Shown: positions 28,250-37,603, counted from the stretch's first letter. The stretch: DNA of 64,000 nucleotides from Rhodanobacter fulvus Jip2 (GCF_000264315.1 NZ_AJXU01000030.1:1-64000), one strand, 5' to 3'. Notes: generated from the sequence alone by a model not told the origin. Translations and numbers: made by a program.

Positions 28250-30175
28250 TCAGGCCGGCGACGCCGGGTGACGATGTTTGCCGAGCTTGATGTGGCGATC
28301 CTTCAGGCGTGCCTCGCGCAGGCGCCGCGCGTGCGCGGACAGGATGTCACCGCGGGTGAGGATGCCCACCAGCCGGTGCGGCGCCGTCTGGCTCACCACG
28401 ACCAGACGACCCACCTGTTCGGCCACCATGTGGTCGGCCGCTTCGCGCAGGGAGTGGCTCTCCTTCACCATTACCGGCGGGCGTGTGACCAGCTCGCCCA
28501 CGGTCAACGTGTAGTGCCACTGCGGGTCGAGCAGCGAGCGGCGCGTGAGCACGCCACACACCTTGCCGCCGGCATCCACCACCGGGAAACCCTGGTGCTG
28601 CGCCTCGGGTGCGCCCTCGCTCAGCCAGCGCCGCACTTCGGCCAGGGTCTGGTCCGCGCGCAGCGAGAACACGTCGCGGGCGCAAGCCGTGCCGACCGTC
28701 ACCTGGTCCAGATAATCGGCCGCGTATTCCGACGGCACGCGCACGCCGCGACGGGCGATCTTCTCGGTCATGATGGTGTTGCGCATCATCACCGCCGAAA
28801 TCAGGTAAGCCGCCGTGCAGCCGCCCAGCAGCGGCAGCAGCGCCGCGGGCTGGCGCGTGGTTTCGAAGGCGAACACCACGGCGGTCAGCAGCGCCCGCGA
28901 CGAGCCGGCAAAGATCGCCGCCATGCCCACCAGCGCGGCGATGCCCATGTTCACGTGGATCCCCGGCAACCAGTGATTGATGCCGATGCCGACCACGGCG
29001 CCGAGCGAGCCGCCGATCATGAACAGTGGCGCCAGCGTGCCGCCCGACGTACCACTGCCCAGCGCGATCACCCACGAGATGAATTTCAATGCGCCAAAGC
29101 TGAGCAGCACGGTGAGGCCGAAATGCCCCTGCACCAGCGCATCGATGTTGTCGTAACCCACGCCGAGCGTGCGCGGCTCGATCCAGCCGATGAAACCGGC
29201 GATCAGCGCGCCGATCGCCGGCCACCACATCCAGTGGATGGGCAGCTTGGCGAACAGATCCTCGACACCATAGACGGCCTTGGTGACCCACACGGAGGCA
29301 AAACCCACCACGGCACCGATCAGCACGAAACTGATCAGCGCCATGCCGCCCGGCTCGGCCACGTTCGGCATCGGGAACACCGGAGCGGCGCCGTAGGTGG
29401 CGTAGCGGATGCCGACCGCGGTAACCGTGGCCAGCGCCACCGGGATCAGCGAGCGCGGACGCAGCTCGAACAACAGCAACTCGACCGCCAGCACCAGCGA
29501 GGCCACCGGCGCGCCAAACACCGCTGCCATGCCTGCGGCCGCACCCGCGGCCAGCAACACCTTGCGCTCGTTGGCGGTCACATGCAGCAGCTGACCCAGC
29601 AGCGAACCCAGCGCGCCACCGGTGGAAATGATCGGACCCTCCGCACCGAACGGGCCACCCGTGCCAATCGCGAATGCCGACGACACCGGCTTCAGCCAGG
29701 TCATCCGCGCGGGAATGTTCGACTCATTGGTGAGGATCTGCTCCATCGCCTCGGGAATGCCATGGCCCTGGATCGCGCGCGAGCCCCAGCGCGCCATGAT
29801 GCCCGCCAGCAGACCGCCGATCGCCGGAATCAGGATCACCCAGGCACCCAACTGGTTGCCCGCCGGCGACAGCACGAACGAACCCTCGCGCGCCGTGGGG
29901 CCGATCACGTCGGACACGCGTCCGTAAAACGCCAGATCGGTGATCACGTTGATCATGAACATCAGCAGCTGCGCCGCCCAGGCCGCCAGGGCGCCGAGGG
30001 CGATGGCGAGCACGCTGATCAACAGGATGCGGTGCGTGACCAGGGTGGACTTGCGTGGCATCTGCGCCGCATCCAGCGACAAACCCAGCGCCGGCGCCAC
30101 CGGCAGTGCGTCGGTGCTGCCAACGGTACGTACATCGGCTTGACCCGGTGGCTTGCTTGTATCTGGGTTGGTCAT
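28250..30175 (-). CDS. ClC-family chloride channel/transporter with CBS domains
   Basis: This inner-membrane ClC protein moves chloride, probably as a Cl-/H+ antiporter. The 641-residue product has about ten hydrophobic segments. Ion-path motifs are GHGIPE (usual GSGIP; His replaces Ser), GPFGAEGP with the gating Glu, and GGTLAPLF. The C-terminal 120 residues form a pair of CBS domains (ARDVFSLRADQTLAEV, GVLTRRSLL, LVGILTRGDIL), which usually bind adenine nucleotides. The Ser-to-His change in the selectivity motif may affect anion preference (inference). Confidence 0.92.
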   Translation of the reverse strand: MTNPDTSKPPGQADVRTVGSTDALPVAPALGLSLDAAQMPRKSTLVTHRILLISVLAIALGALAAWAAQLLMFMINVITDLAFYGRVSDVIGPTAREGSFVLSPAGNQLGAWVILIPAIGGLLAGIMARWGSRAIQGHGIPEAMEQILTNESNIPARMTWLKPVSSAFAIGTGGPFGAEGPIISTGGALGSLLGQLLHVTANERKVLLAAGAAAGMAAVFGAPVASLVLAVELLLFELRPRSLIPVALATVTAVGIRYATYGAAPVFPMPNVAEPGGMALISFVLIGAVVGFASVWVTKAVYGVEDLFAKLPIHWMWWPAIGALIAGFIGWIEPRTLGVGYDNIDALVQGHFGLTVLLSFGALKFISWVIALGSGTSGGTLAPLFMIGGSLGAVVGIGINHWLPGIHVNMGIAALVGMAAIFAGSSRALLTAVVFAFETTRQPAALLPLLGGCTAAYLISAVMMRNTIMTEKIARRGVRVPSEYAADYLDQVTVGTACARDVFSLRADQTLAEVRRWLSEGAPEAQHQGFPVVDAGGKVCGVLTRRSLLDPQWHYTLTVGELVTRPPVMVKESHSLREAADHMVAEQVGRLVVVSQTAPHRLVGILTRGDILSAHARRLREARLKDRHIKLGKHRHPASPA

Positions 30176-30317
30176 GGTTTTCGGCGAGGCAAAGGAGTGA
30201 ATGTTACTTTGTTACGGGAGGGGAGCAAAGGTGAAATGGTTTTCAGAGCCGGGCGCGGGAGGGATGACACGTACGAAAAATGGATTGGATGAAGGTGGAG
30301 ATGGCTTTATTGGGAGC

Positions 30318-30463
30318 GGCCGTCGGGCCATCCTATGGAGCAATCTTGCTGCGCGGTGCCAGCTGCGGCTGTCTAGTAAATTCCAGACAAATTTGTCGAC
30401 TGCGGAGGCAGGATGCCGAAGCGAACATCGGTGCAGCCGATGGCCCGCAGGGCGAGGCACGGG
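30318..30463. repeat. Structured direct repeat, copy 1 (degraded)
   Basis: About 145 bp between the ClC gene and tRNA-Gln, similar to copy 2 at 30549-30692. The 104-bp core (30360-30463), running from CAGCTGCGGCTGTC to GGGCGAGGCACGGGA, has few differences from copy 2. Several of the copy-2 hairpins upstream of the core have lost pairing here. Confidence 0.8.
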
Positions 30464-30548
30464 AGCCGAGGGAAGTGTTCGCTCCGCGTGTCCCAGCCAA
30501 AAACTCGCCACGGAAAGAAATCCTGGTTGGCGTGGCGGCCTAGGATTG

Positions 30549-30700
30549 TTGGTCCCATCCGTGGGACCAACCCCGCTTCGCGGGGCCAGCCTTCGGCTGT
30601 CCGAATTTGTTCCAGACAAATTCGTCGACTGCGAAGGCAGGATGCCGAAGCGAACATCGGCGCAGCCGATGGCCCGAAGGGCGAGGCACGGAACGTGCCG
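30549..30700. repeat. Structured direct repeat, copy 2 (array of perfect hairpins)
   Basis: Consecutive palindromes run almost without gaps: TTGGTCCCA/TGGGACCAA (30549-30570), CCCCGC/GCGGGG (30571-30585), CAGCC/GGCTG (30587-30599), GAATTTGT/ACAAATTC (30603-30623), GCCGA/TCGGC (30644-30661), GCCC/GGGC (about 30672-30682) and GGCAC/GTGCC (30686-30700). It is a direct repeat of copy 1. No coding potential is convincing on either strand in 30176-30771, although small frames are open because the repeats lack stops. Confidence 0.85.
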
Positions 30701-30733
30701 AGTAACGTGGTTCGCCTCCTGTTTCCGCAGACC

Positions 30734-30771
30734 AAAACAAAAAACCCCGCCATGGGCGGGGTTTTTTGTTT
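30734..30771. terminator. Terminator of tRNA-Gln
   Basis: A perfect 18-bp stem, with CAAAAAACCCCGCC on one arm and GGCGGGGTTTTTTG on the other, lies directly 3' of the minus-strand tRNA gene. The T run on either strand makes it symmetric. Confidence 0.85.
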
Positions 30772-30845
30772 TGGCTGGGAGACTAGGATTCGAACCTAGA
30801 TAGACAGCGTCAGAGGCTGTTGTCCTACCGTTAGACGATCTCCCA
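30772..30845 (-). tRNA. tRNA-Gln(CUG), CCA encoded
   Basis: On the minus strand a 74-nt cloverleaf starts TGGGAGATCGTCTAACGG. The anticodon stem ACAGC/GCTGT encloses the loop CTCTGAC, giving anticodon CTG (codon CAG, Gln). The T arm is CTAGG TTCGAAT CCTAG. The acceptor stem TGGGAGA pairs with TCTCCCA, with discriminator G and an encoded CCA. The 5' T and discriminator G match bacterial tRNA-Gln. rpsI lies upstream on the same strand. Confidence 0.95.
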
Positions 30846-30908
30846 ATGACACGCGGTTCGGTGGGCTCTGACTGGTGGCACCGGACCGTGAAGCGTGGGC
30901 CTTTCGGC

Positions 30909-31301
30909 TTAGCGCTTCGAGAACTGGGTAGCGCGGCGGGCTTTGTGCAGGCCGACCTTCTTGCGTTCAACTTCGCGGGCATCGCGGGTCACGAAACCGG
31001 CTTTGCGCAGCGGCGACTTCAGGCTCTCATCGTACTCGATCAGGGCGCGGGCGATGCCCAGGCGGATCGCGCCGGCCTGGCCGGTGATGCCGCCACCAGC
31101 GACGGTGACCGTGATGTCAAACTTGCCGGTGTTCTCGGTCAGTTCGAGCGGCTGGCGCACGATCATGCACGAGGTTTCACGACCGAAGAACTGCTCAAGC
31201 GCCTTGCCGTTGACGACGATGTCGCCCTTGCCCTTGCGCAGGAACACGCGGGCGGCGGAGGTCTTGCGGCGGCCGGTGCCGTAATTCTGCTGGATTGCCA
31301 T
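30909..31301 (-). CDS. rpsI: 30S ribosomal protein S9
   Basis: The 130-residue S9 protein has the N-terminal [18 protein letters not shown] and the basic C-terminal tail ending RRATQFSKR that reaches the P-site tRNA. It follows rplM by 9 bp, the universal rplM-rpsI operon order. Confidence 0.98.
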   Translation of the reverse strand: MAIQQNYGTGRRKTSAARVFLRKGKGDIVVNGKALEQFFGRETSCMIVRQPLELTENTGKFDITVTVAGGGITGQAGAIRLGIARALIEYDESLKSPLRKAGFVTRDAREVERKKVGLHKARRATQFSKR

Positions 31302-31310
31302 AGTGATTCC

Positions 31311-31739
31311 TTAGATTTCCAGCGCCTGCGGCTGCTGTGCGGTATGCGGATGCTCGGCGCCGCCATAGACCTTGAGCTTGCGGTACATCTCGCGGCCCAG
31401 CGGGTTCTTCGGCAGCATGCCCTTGACGGCGATTTCGATCACGCGCTCCGGGTAGGTCGCCAGCAGGTCTTTCAGGCTGGTGGTCTTCAGGTTGCCGACG
31501 TAACCGGTGAAGCGGTGGTACTTCTTGTCGTCCAGCTTGGCACCGGTGACGTGCACCTTCTGCGCGTTGATCACCACGATATAATCGCCGGTGTCGCAAT
31601 GCGGGGTGTATTCCGGCTTGTGCTTGCCGCGCAGACGACGAGCGATTTCAGTCGACAGGCGACCGAGCGTCTTGCCCGCGGCATCAACCACGAACCAGTC
31701 GCGCTTGACGTTGTCTGCATTGGCGCTAAACGTTTTCAT
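31311..31739 (-). CDS. rplM: 50S ribosomal protein L13
   Basis: The 142-residue L13 protein starts at ATG 31739 ([20 protein letters not shown]) and has the conserved [18 protein letters not shown] region and [11 protein letters not shown]. Upstream in-frame codons would extend it into non-homologous residues. It heads the rplM-rpsI operon. A small hairpin (CCGCC/GGCGG, about 31755-31771) lies in its leader, too weak to call a regulator. Confidence 0.97.
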   Translation of the reverse strand: MKTFSANADNVKRDWFVVDAAGKTLGRLSTEIARRLRGKHKPEYTPHCDTGDYIVVINAQKVHVTGAKLDDKKYHRFTGYVGNLKTTSLKDLLATYPERVIEIAVKGMLPKNPLGREMYRKLKVYGGAEHPHTAQQPQALEI

Positions 31740-31869
31740 TTCAAATACCTGGTATGCCGCCATGGAGGCGGTACGCGTCATCGGTGGATCAAAGGCGCGA
31801 GATGATAGCGGAGCCATCACTCGTGGCGCAAGCCCACCGACCGGCGGGCTGTGAGCTGGCAATGATAGC

Positions 31870-33153
31870 ATGATGGGCATGCCGCTTGAAAAGTCCCCCA
31901 CTCTCGGTTCCGCCAGACGCATCGTCGAACTGGCCGACCAATGCGTGCAGTGCGGACTTTGTCTGCCGGTTTGCCCCACCTACCAGATGGATCGCAACGA
32001 GGCCGAATCGCCGCGCGGCCGCATCGCGATCGCCGCCGCGCTGGCGCGTGGCGAGGTCGAGCCCACGGCGGCGTTGCGCCTGCACCTGGATCACTGCCTG
32101 GGCTGCCTCGATTGCGAAAAGGTTTGCCCGGCCCACGTGCAGTACGACGAGTTGCTGATCGAAGCCCGCGCCCTGCTGGGCCCTTCCACGCGGCGGCCGC
32201 GCTGGTTGCTGAAGCTGCTCCAGCGCCCGGCATGGATGCGCGCACTGCGTCGCCTCGGCCACGTACTGGCGATGGATCGCTGGAAAGGCTGGCTGGCGCG
32301 ACGCCTGCCGCGCGACTCGACCACGCGCGCCGCCCTGCTCACCTTGCCGACCGGCGCGGTCGCTGCGCCGATGGTTGCGAAAACGGGCGAAGCCCGTGCG
32401 GGAAAGCCGACGCTGGCGCTGTTCCCCGGCTGCGTGGCCAGCGTCGAGGACGCCGACGCGCAGGCCGCCGCCGTCGTGCTGTTGCGAGCGGCCGGCTTTC
32501 AGGTGAGCGTGCTGCCGGCGTTCTGCTGTGGCGCGATGGATCTGCACGGCGGCGAAGCGCCAGCCGCGGAAAAAGCGGCACAGCGCGTGCGCGAGGCATG
32601 GCAATCCAGCGGCGCCAGCGGGCTGGTTTCGGTGACGCCCGGCTGTCTCGGCAGCTTGCGCCGCGCGTTGCCCGGCATACACGTGGCCGATCCATTCGAG
32701 CTGCTGGCTGCGCGCGCCGACACGCTGCGGTTTCGCCCGCTGGCGCGGCGGCTCGCGGTGCATCTGGCGTGCACGCAGGTCAACGTGGCGCGCAGCGAGT
32801 CGGCGATGCTGGCCCTGCTGCGACAGGTTCCGTTGCTCGACGTGCAGCCGTTGCCGCGCCCGCCGTATTGCTGCGGCGCGGCCGGTAGCCACATGCTGGA
32901 GTTCCCCGCCCGCGCCGCCGAATTGCGCGACGACACGCTGCAACAAGTCGCCCTGCTGGAGCCACAGGTCTTGCTGTCATCCAATATCGGCTGCCGCCTG
33001 CACCTGGCCACCGGGGCCGAGGGGCGGTGGCCGATGCAGCATCCGCTCACCCTGCTGGCGCAGCAGCTCGATACCGGCCATCCCGCTACCAATACCCCGG
33101 ATAATCAACCTCATGAACGTTCGCACCCTGAGCCCCTTCGATCGCCTGCTTGA
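31870..33153 (+). CDS. Glycolate-oxidase-type iron-sulfur protein (GlcF-like)
   Basis: This 427-residue protein has two ferredoxin-type [4Fe-4S] motifs, [12 protein letters not shown] and [12 protein letters not shown], followed by two CCG domains ([16 protein letters not shown]), as in GlcF and similar electron-transfer subunits. GlcF normally works with flavoprotein subunits GlcD/GlcE. None is nearby, so the partner is unknown. The 3' end overlaps coq7 by 41 bp in another frame. The last residues (about 15) lie within coq7 and may be non-essential. Confidence 0.88.
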   Translation: MMGMPLEKSPTLGSARRIVELADQCVQCGLCLPVCPTYQMDRNEAESPRGRIAIAAALARGEVEPTAALRLHLDHCLGCLDCEKVCPAHVQYDELLIEARALLGPSTRRPRWLLKLLQRPAWMRALRRLGHVLAMDRWKGWLARRLPRDSTTRAALLTLPTGAVAAPMVAKTGEARAGKPTLALFPGCVASVEDADAQAAAVVLLRAAGFQVSVLPAFCCGAMDLHGGEAPAAEKAAQRVREAWQSSGASGLVSVTPGCLGSLRRALPGIHVADPFELLAARADTLRFRPLARRLAVHLACTQVNVARSESAMLALLRQVPLLDVQPLPRPPYCCGAAGSHMLEFPARAAELRDDTLQQVALLEPQVLLSSNIGCRLHLATGAEGRWPMQHPLTLLAQQLDTGHPATNTPDNQPHERSHPEPLRSPA

Positions 33154-33754
33154 CCGTTGCGAGCGCGCGCTGGAAGCGATCGCCGGCATGCCGATGGCCG
33201 AGCGCGCCTCACCGGCCAGCGGCATCGCCGAGGCCGATCTCGATGACGCCGAGCGCCGTCACAGCGCGGGGTTGATGCGCGTCAACCATACCGGCGAGGT
33301 CTGCGCGCAGGCGCTGTATTTCGGCCAGGCCGCGCTGGCCCGCGACGCCGACAACCGCGCCCATCTGCTGCACGCGGCGGCGGAGGAAACCGATCACCTG
33401 GCTTGGTGCGCGCAGCGGCTGCAACAACTGGACAGCCGCCCCAGCCTGCTCAATCCGCTGTGGTATGCGGGCAGCTACGCGATCGGCGCGGCGGCGGCCC
33501 TGGTCGGCGATCCGGTCAGCCTGGGCTTCGTGGTGGAAACCGAGCATCAGGTGGAAGCCCACCTGGCCGAGCACCTGGAAAAACTGCCCGCCGCGGACGA
33601 ACGCTCGCGCGCCGTGCTGACCCGGATGCAGGCCGACGAAATCCGCCATGCCGATGCCGCGCAGGAACGTGGCGGCATCGCCTTGCCCTTCCCGCTGCCG
33701 CAACTGATGCATGCCAGCTCGATGGTGATGAAAACCGTGGCCTACCGCATCTGA
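33113..33754 (+). CDS. coq7: Ubiquinone biosynthesis hydroxylase Coq7
   Basis: Coq7 hydroxylates 2-polyprenyl-3-methyl-6-methoxy-1,4-benzoquinol, the next-to-last step of ubiquinone synthesis. The 213-residue protein has the carboxylate-bridged di-iron ligands: [11 protein letters not shown] (Glu), EETDH (ExxH), ETEHQVEAH and DEIRH (ExxH). The start overlaps the preceding iron-sulfur gene by 41 bp. The stop overlaps the convergent extensin-like gene by 13 bp. Confidence 0.95.
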   Translation: MNVRTLSPFDRLLDRCERALEAIAGMPMAERASPASGIAEADLDDAERRHSAGLMRVNHTGEVCAQALYFGQAALARDADNRAHLLHAAAEETDHLAWCAQRLQQLDSRPSLLNPLWYAGSYAIGAAAALVGDPVSLGFVVETEHQVEAHLAEHLEKLPAADERSRAVLTRMQADEIRHADAAQERGGIALPFPLPQLMHASSMVMKTVAYRI

Positions 33755-34455
33755 GCGGCGCCGCCTCCAGGGCAAAAGCCCCAGCCCGAGGCCTCGATGT
33801 GGAAATGCGTGCGGTGGGCGACGTTGTAATCCGGCCCCAGCAGCATGCCGGTGACCGCGCAGCCTCGATCATGCAGCTGGTGCAGAAATCGGCCCGCGGC
33901 CCCTGAATCGTTCCAGCCTTTGCCGATCTCGACACGCCGGCCATCGGCCAGCCGAAACCCGGTGATATCGACAGCCTGCGCGCGGGCATGCTGGCTGAGC
34001 GGCGCCTCGTTGCGGTGATAGACATTGCGGCAGGCATAGCTGCCCACGTGGTCGATGCGCACCACCGGTTGATGAAACGACGCGCGTGCCGCCGGCTGCA
34101 AGGCATCGCGGTCGAACAGCACCAGCGTGGCGGCCAGCGGGCACGACATCACCGCCGGGCTCGACAGCATGGTCACGCCGGTACCGCGCAAGCGCACCGC
34201 GTCGTGCCAGCCGCAGCCTCCCTGACCCGCGCGATCGGCCACCGGCGCGAATCGCGCGCCGGCCTGGCGCAACGCGGCCAGGCAACGCGGTGGATCGGCC
34301 GCGAGGCGGTGCATCTTGTAACGCAGGAAGCGGTCCGGTTCGGCGCGCAGGTCCAGCGGCGCCCAGGGGTTGTAGCGATCCGGCGGACGCCAGCCGCGAA
34401 TCCAGACCAGGGCGACCAGCGAACCGAGAAGCATCAGGAGCAGCCACGCACGCAT
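33742..34455 (-). CDS. Extensin-like C-terminal domain protein
   Basis: This 237-residue protein has one N-terminal hydrophobic anchor ([15 protein letters not shown]). Its periplasmic domain is of the extensin-like C-terminal family, related to metallo-endopeptidases with a D-alanyl-D-alanine-carboxypeptidase-like fold. Likely zinc-ligand segments are [14 protein letters not shown] and THFHIE. Substrate is unknown; a cell-wall target is inference from the fold. Its 3' end overlaps coq7 by 13 bp. It sits at the border between the core backbone and the sugar block. Confidence 0.85.
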   Translation of the reverse strand: MRAWLLLMLLGSLVALVWIRGWRPPDRYNPWAPLDLRAEPDRFLRYKMHRLAADPPRCLAALRQAGARFAPVADRAGQGGCGWHDAVRLRGTGVTMLSSPAVMSCPLAATLVLFDRDALQPAARASFHQPVVRIDHVGSYACRNVYHRNEAPLSQHARAQAVDITGFRLADGRRVEIGKGWNDSGAAGRFLHQLHDRGCAVTGMLLGPDYNVAHRTHFHIEASGWGFCPGGGAAQMR

Positions 34456-34509
34456 GGCGAAAGCCTAGGGCGGCCTGCGTGAAGGTACCGGTCGCCCACC
34501 CCGACAACG

Positions 34510-35382
34510 TCAACCCGCCTTCGCCACGGCATCCAGCTCGCTTCGCACTTCGGCGCTCAACACCAGATCGGCCGCCGCCAGGTTCTCGCGCAGGTGGTCG
34601 ACCGACGACGTGCCGGGGATCGCCAGGATGTTCGGCGCGCGGGCCAGCAGCCACGCCAGCGCCACCTGCGTCGGTGTGGCGCCGAGGCGGGCAGCCACGG
34701 CGGACAGCGTCGCGGATTGCAGCGGGTTGAACCCGCCCAGCGGGAAAAACGACACATAGGCGATGCCGGCGCGGGCCAGGTCGTCGATCAGGGCGTCGTC
34801 GTCGCGGTGCACGAGGTTGTAGAGGTTCTGCACGCAGACGATCTCGCAGATGCCGCGGCCCTCCGTGACTTGCGTGGGCGTGACGTTGCTGAGGCCGACA
34901 TGGCGCACCAGGCCTTGCCGTTGCAGGTCGGCGAGCACCGAGAGGGGCTCCGCGATCGAGCCTTCGGCCGGCCCATGCGCGTCGAACATGATGCGCAGGT
35001 TGACCACGTCGAGCGCCTCCAGACCCAGGTTGCGCAGGTTGTCGTGCACGGCGGCGGTCAGCTCCTGGCGCGAAAACGCGGGCAGCCAGCCTCCCTTGTC
35101 GTCGCGCCGCGCACCGATCTTGGTGACGATGACCAGATCGTCGCGATACGGATGCAGCGCGTCGCGGATCAGCCGGTTGGTGACGTGCGGACCGTAGAAA
35201 TCGCTGGTGTCGATATGGTCGACACCGCTTTCGACCGCGGCACGCAACACGGCCAGTGCGGCGTCGCGATCGCGCGGCGGACCGAACACGCCGGGGCCGG
35301 CCAGTTGCATCGCGCCGTAGCCCATGCGGTGGACGCGGCGATCGCCGAGCTGGAAGGTGCCTGACTTCGTGATGTGGGGCAT
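34510..35382 (-). CDS. Aldo/keto reductase
   Basis: An NADPH-dependent oxidoreductase of the AKR superfamily, 290 residues. The (beta/alpha)8 core shows the catalytic tetrad context: HIDTSDFYG (Asp and Tyr) and VIVTKIGARRDD (Lys). The usual catalytic-His strand reads DVVNLRIMF here, so the substrate pocket differs. The C-terminal IPGTSSVDHLREN is the NADPH-binding loop. ATG 35382 has an AGGAG eight bases upstream. It is divergent from a LysR regulator with a dyad in the 118-bp gap, and is probably controlled by it. Confidence 0.9.
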   Translation of the reverse strand: MPHITKSGTFQLGDRRVHRMGYGAMQLAGPGVFGPPRDRDAALAVLRAAVESGVDHIDTSDFYGPHVTNRLIRDALHPYRDDLVIVTKIGARRDDKGGWLPAFSRQELTAAVHDNLRNLGLEALDVVNLRIMFDAHGPAEGSIAEPLSVLADLQRQGLVRHVGLSNVTPTQVTEGRGICEIVCVQNLYNLVHRDDDALIDDLARAGIAYVSFFPLGGFNPLQSATLSAVAARLGATPTQVALAWLLARAPNILAIPGTSSVDHLRENLAAADLVLSAEVRSELDAVAKAG

Positions 35383-35458
35383 GAGCTGTCTCCTGTCGAG
35401 GGAAACCAAAGCCTAGGACCTGTCGAATACGGCGATAAGCGGGGACAATCCGCACGAC

Positions 35459-35478
35459 TTGTGCTGTTTTCCGCACAA
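35459..35478. promoter_or_regulatory. Dyad operator in the AKR/LysR intergenic region
   Basis: TTGTGCTGTTTTCCGCACAA has perfect 6-bp arms (TTGTGC/GCACAA) around an 8-bp spacer and begins 42 bp before the LysR start. LysR regulators bind such interrupted dyads between divergent genes. It is a candidate autoregulatory site. Confidence 0.55.
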
Positions 35479-35500
35479 TGAAGATCCGGCGGAGAAGACG

Positions 35501-36400
35501 ATGAAACCCAACCTGGCCGATCTGAACGCGTTCGTGACCGTGGCGACCGCCGGCGGTTTCCGTGAAGGCGCGCGTCTCAGCGGTGGCAGTGCGTCCATGC
35601 TCAGCGAGGCGGTGCGCCGGCTCGAAACGCAGCTCGGCGTGCGCCTGCTCCACCGCACCACGCGCAGCGTGGCGCCGACCGAAGCCGGCAAGGGCTTGCT
35701 GGAGCGTCTGCGCCCCGCGCTGGCCGAGGTGGACGGCGCGCTGGACGTGGTCAACCGTTTTCGCGAGCGTCCCGCGGGCACCTTGCGACTCAACGTGCCG
35801 ATGAGCGCCTCGCGGCTGGTGTTGCCCGCCATCGTGCCACCGTTCCTGGCGGCCTATCCCGAGATCCGCCTGGAGGTGCTCACCGATGAGAGCTTCATCG
35901 ACGTGCTGGCCGCCGGCTGCGACGCGGGCATCCGCTACGACGAGCGGCTGGAGCAGGACATGATCGCGGTGCCGATCGGGCCTCGCGTGCAGCGCTTCGC
36001 CACGGCGGCATCGCCGGCCTACCTGGACCGCCACGGCCGTCCGCAGCATCCGCGCGACCTGCTCGCCCACGCCTGCCTGCGCGGCCGTTTCGCCAGCGGC
36101 AACATGCCCGCCTGGGAGTTCGAGAAGGACGGCGAAACCGTGCTGGTGGAACCGACCGGGCCGCTGGTGGTGCGCATGGGCGGCGCCTCCGACCTGGCCG
36201 TCGACGCGGCGGTCGCCGGCTGTGGCATCGTGGCCATGTTCGAGGACTGGATCCGTCCGCAGTTGGACAGCGGCGTGCTGGAGGCGGTGCTGGAGCCGTG
36301 GTGGCTGTCCTTCCCCGGCCCCTTTCTTTATTACCCCGGACGGCGACTGGTGCCGGCACCGCTGCGCGCCTTCATCGACTTCATCAAGGCGAACGGTTGA
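35501..36400 (+). CDS. LysR-family regulator (AKR-linked)
   Basis: A 299-residue LysR-type regulator. The N-terminal winged helix (DLNAFVTVATAGGFREGARL, LETQLGVRLLHRTTR) is followed by a periplasmic-binding-like effector domain. ATG 35501 has GGAG eight bases upstream. An upstream in-frame ATG at 35459 would put the start in the operator dyad and is not favoured. It is divergent from the aldo/keto reductase gene. A terminator follows directly. Confidence 0.92.
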   Translation: MKPNLADLNAFVTVATAGGFREGARLSGGSASMLSEAVRRLETQLGVRLLHRTTRSVAPTEAGKGLLERLRPALAEVDGALDVVNRFRERPAGTLRLNVPMSASRLVLPAIVPPFLAAYPEIRLEVLTDESFIDVLAAGCDAGIRYDERLEQDMIAVPIGPRVQRFATAASPAYLDRHGRPQHPRDLLAHACLRGRFASGNMPAWEFEKDGETVLVEPTGPLVVRMGGASDLAVDAAVAGCGIVAMFEDWIRPQLDSGVLEAVLEPWWLSFPGPFLYYPGRRLVPAPLRAFIDFIKANG

Positions 36401-36405
36401 CATGA

Positions 36406-36429
36406 AAAACCCCGCTTTCGCGGGGTTTT
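36406..36429. terminator. Bidirectional terminator between LysR gene and galM
   Basis: A perfect 10-bp hairpin (AAAACCCCGC, TTTC loop, GCGGGGTTTT) lies between two convergent genes, five bases after the LysR stop. A/T runs on both sides allow termination either way. Confidence 0.85.
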
Positions 36430-36454
36430 CGTCACAACGTGCGGACAGTGCGGA

Positions 36455-37603
36455 TCACTTGCCGCCCTTGTCGGTCGAGAAGCGATAGACCATGCGGTTT
36501 TCGTACACCTGCCCCGGCTTCAACACGGCGGAACCGAACTCGGGGTGGTTCGGCGTATCGGGGAACAGCTGCGGCTCCAGCACGAAGGCATCGCCCTGGC
36601 GATACGTGTGCCCGGATTTGCCCACCGTGGTGCCGTCGAGGAAGTTGCCGGAATAGAACTGCAAGCCCGGCTGATCCGAATACAGGCGCAGCACGCGGCC
36701 GCTGTCGGGCGATTCCACCTGCGCCACCAGCCGCGGCTTGGCGCTCTTCGCGTGGCTGATCACCCAGTTCATGTCATAGCCCTTGCCCGTCATCAACTGC
36801 TGCGAGCGGCCATCGCGGACGTCCTTGCCGATCGCCTTGGCCCGGCGGAAATCGTAAGGCGTGCCGGCCACGGCAAGGAAAGCACCGGTCGGGATCAACG
36901 TGTCGTTCACCGGCGTGATTTCGTCCGCCGGGATCATCAGCCGTTGATCCATCGCCGTACCCGAGCCCTCGCCGTCGAGGTTCCAGTAGGTGTGGTTGGA
37001 CAGGTTGACGATGGTCGTCTTGTCCGTGGTGGCGCGGTGGTCGATGGTCAGCTGATTGTCCTCGCTCAGCGAGTACGTGACCGTGACCGTCAGGCGGCCG
37101 GGATAGCCCTGGTCGCCGTCGGGGCTGACGTCGCTCAGCGTGACGCTGGCCGTGGGGCCCTGCTTCACGGAGGTGACCTTCCACAGCCGCGTGTCGAGAC
37201 CGCCGGTTCCCCCGTGCAGCGAGTTGGGGCCGTCGTTGAGGGTGAGCTGGTAGTGCACGCCATCAAGCGTGAACTGGCCCTTGTCGATGCGGTTGGCGAA
37301 GCGGCCGACGGTGGCACCGAAGAACTGGCGTTTGGACAGATAGCCGTCCATCGTGTTGTAGCCCAGCGCCACATCCGCCAGTTTCCCGTTGCGGTCAGGC
37401 GTGATGAGCGACTGCACCCGCGCGCCGTAGGCGATCACCGTGACGCTGGTGCCGTGCTCGTTCTGCAGATTGACCGCCTCGACCTTGCTGCCGTCGGGCA
37501 TCGAACCAAAACTGGAACGCGTGGCGGACGTGGCCAGCGCGGCACTCGGCAGCAACAGCGCGCAGGCGAGGCTCAGCATCAGATGGCGATGGGGATTCTT
37601 CAC
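36455..37603 (-). CDS. galM: Secreted aldose 1-epimerase (galactose mutarotase)
   Basis: The enzyme interconverts alpha and beta anomers of aldoses such as galactose. The 382-residue precursor begins at GTG 37603, with GGAG eight bases upstream, and has a signal peptide (LSLACALLLPSAALA). Catalytic residues lie in NHTYWNL (His) and FVLEPQLFPDTPNHPEF (Glu). Export means it acts on sugar before uptake. It lies 75 bp downstream of the sugar-porter gene on the same strand. A longer frame to ATG 37636 lacks a ribosome-binding site. Confidence 0.92.
   Translation of the reverse strand: MKNPHRHLMLSLACALLLPSAALATSATRSSFGSMPDGSKVEAVNLQNEHGTSVTVIAYGARVQSLITPDRNGKLADVALGYNTMDGYLSKRQFFGATVGRFANRIDKGQFTLDGVHYQLTLNDGPNSLHGGTGGLDTRLWKVTSVKQGPTASVTLSDVSPDGDQGYPGRLTVTVTYSLSEDNQLTIDHRATTDKTTIVNLSNHTYWNLDGEGSGTAMDQRLMIPADEITPVNDTLIPTGAFLAVAGTPYDFRRAKAIGKDVRDGRSQQLMTGKGYDMNWVISHAKSAKPRLVAQVESPDSGRVLRLYSDQPGLQFYSGNFLDGTTVGKSGHTYRQGDAFVLEPQLFPDTPNHPEFGSAVLKPGQVYENRMVYRFSTDKGGK

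Noticed and set aside
27809-30292. 827-aa plus-strand frame opposite the ClC gene
   Set aside because: It begins inside rpiA in another frame and is rich in His/Arg/Gln, with no domain.
30318-30845. Direct repeats as att sites of an element integrated at tRNA-Gln
   Set aside because: No integrase, no tRNA 3'-end duplication, and only 85 bp between the copies; dispersed repeats are the simpler reading.
30212-30982. Minus-strand frame of 256 aa through the repeat region and tRNA
   Set aside because: It runs through tRNA-Gln and both direct repeats; internal similarity (LRRCSLRHPA twice) reflects the DNA repeat, not a protein.
31752-31774. Hairpin in the rplM leader as an L13-binding regulator
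   Set aside because: Only a 5-bp uninterrupted stem; no resemblance to a known L13 leader that I can verify.
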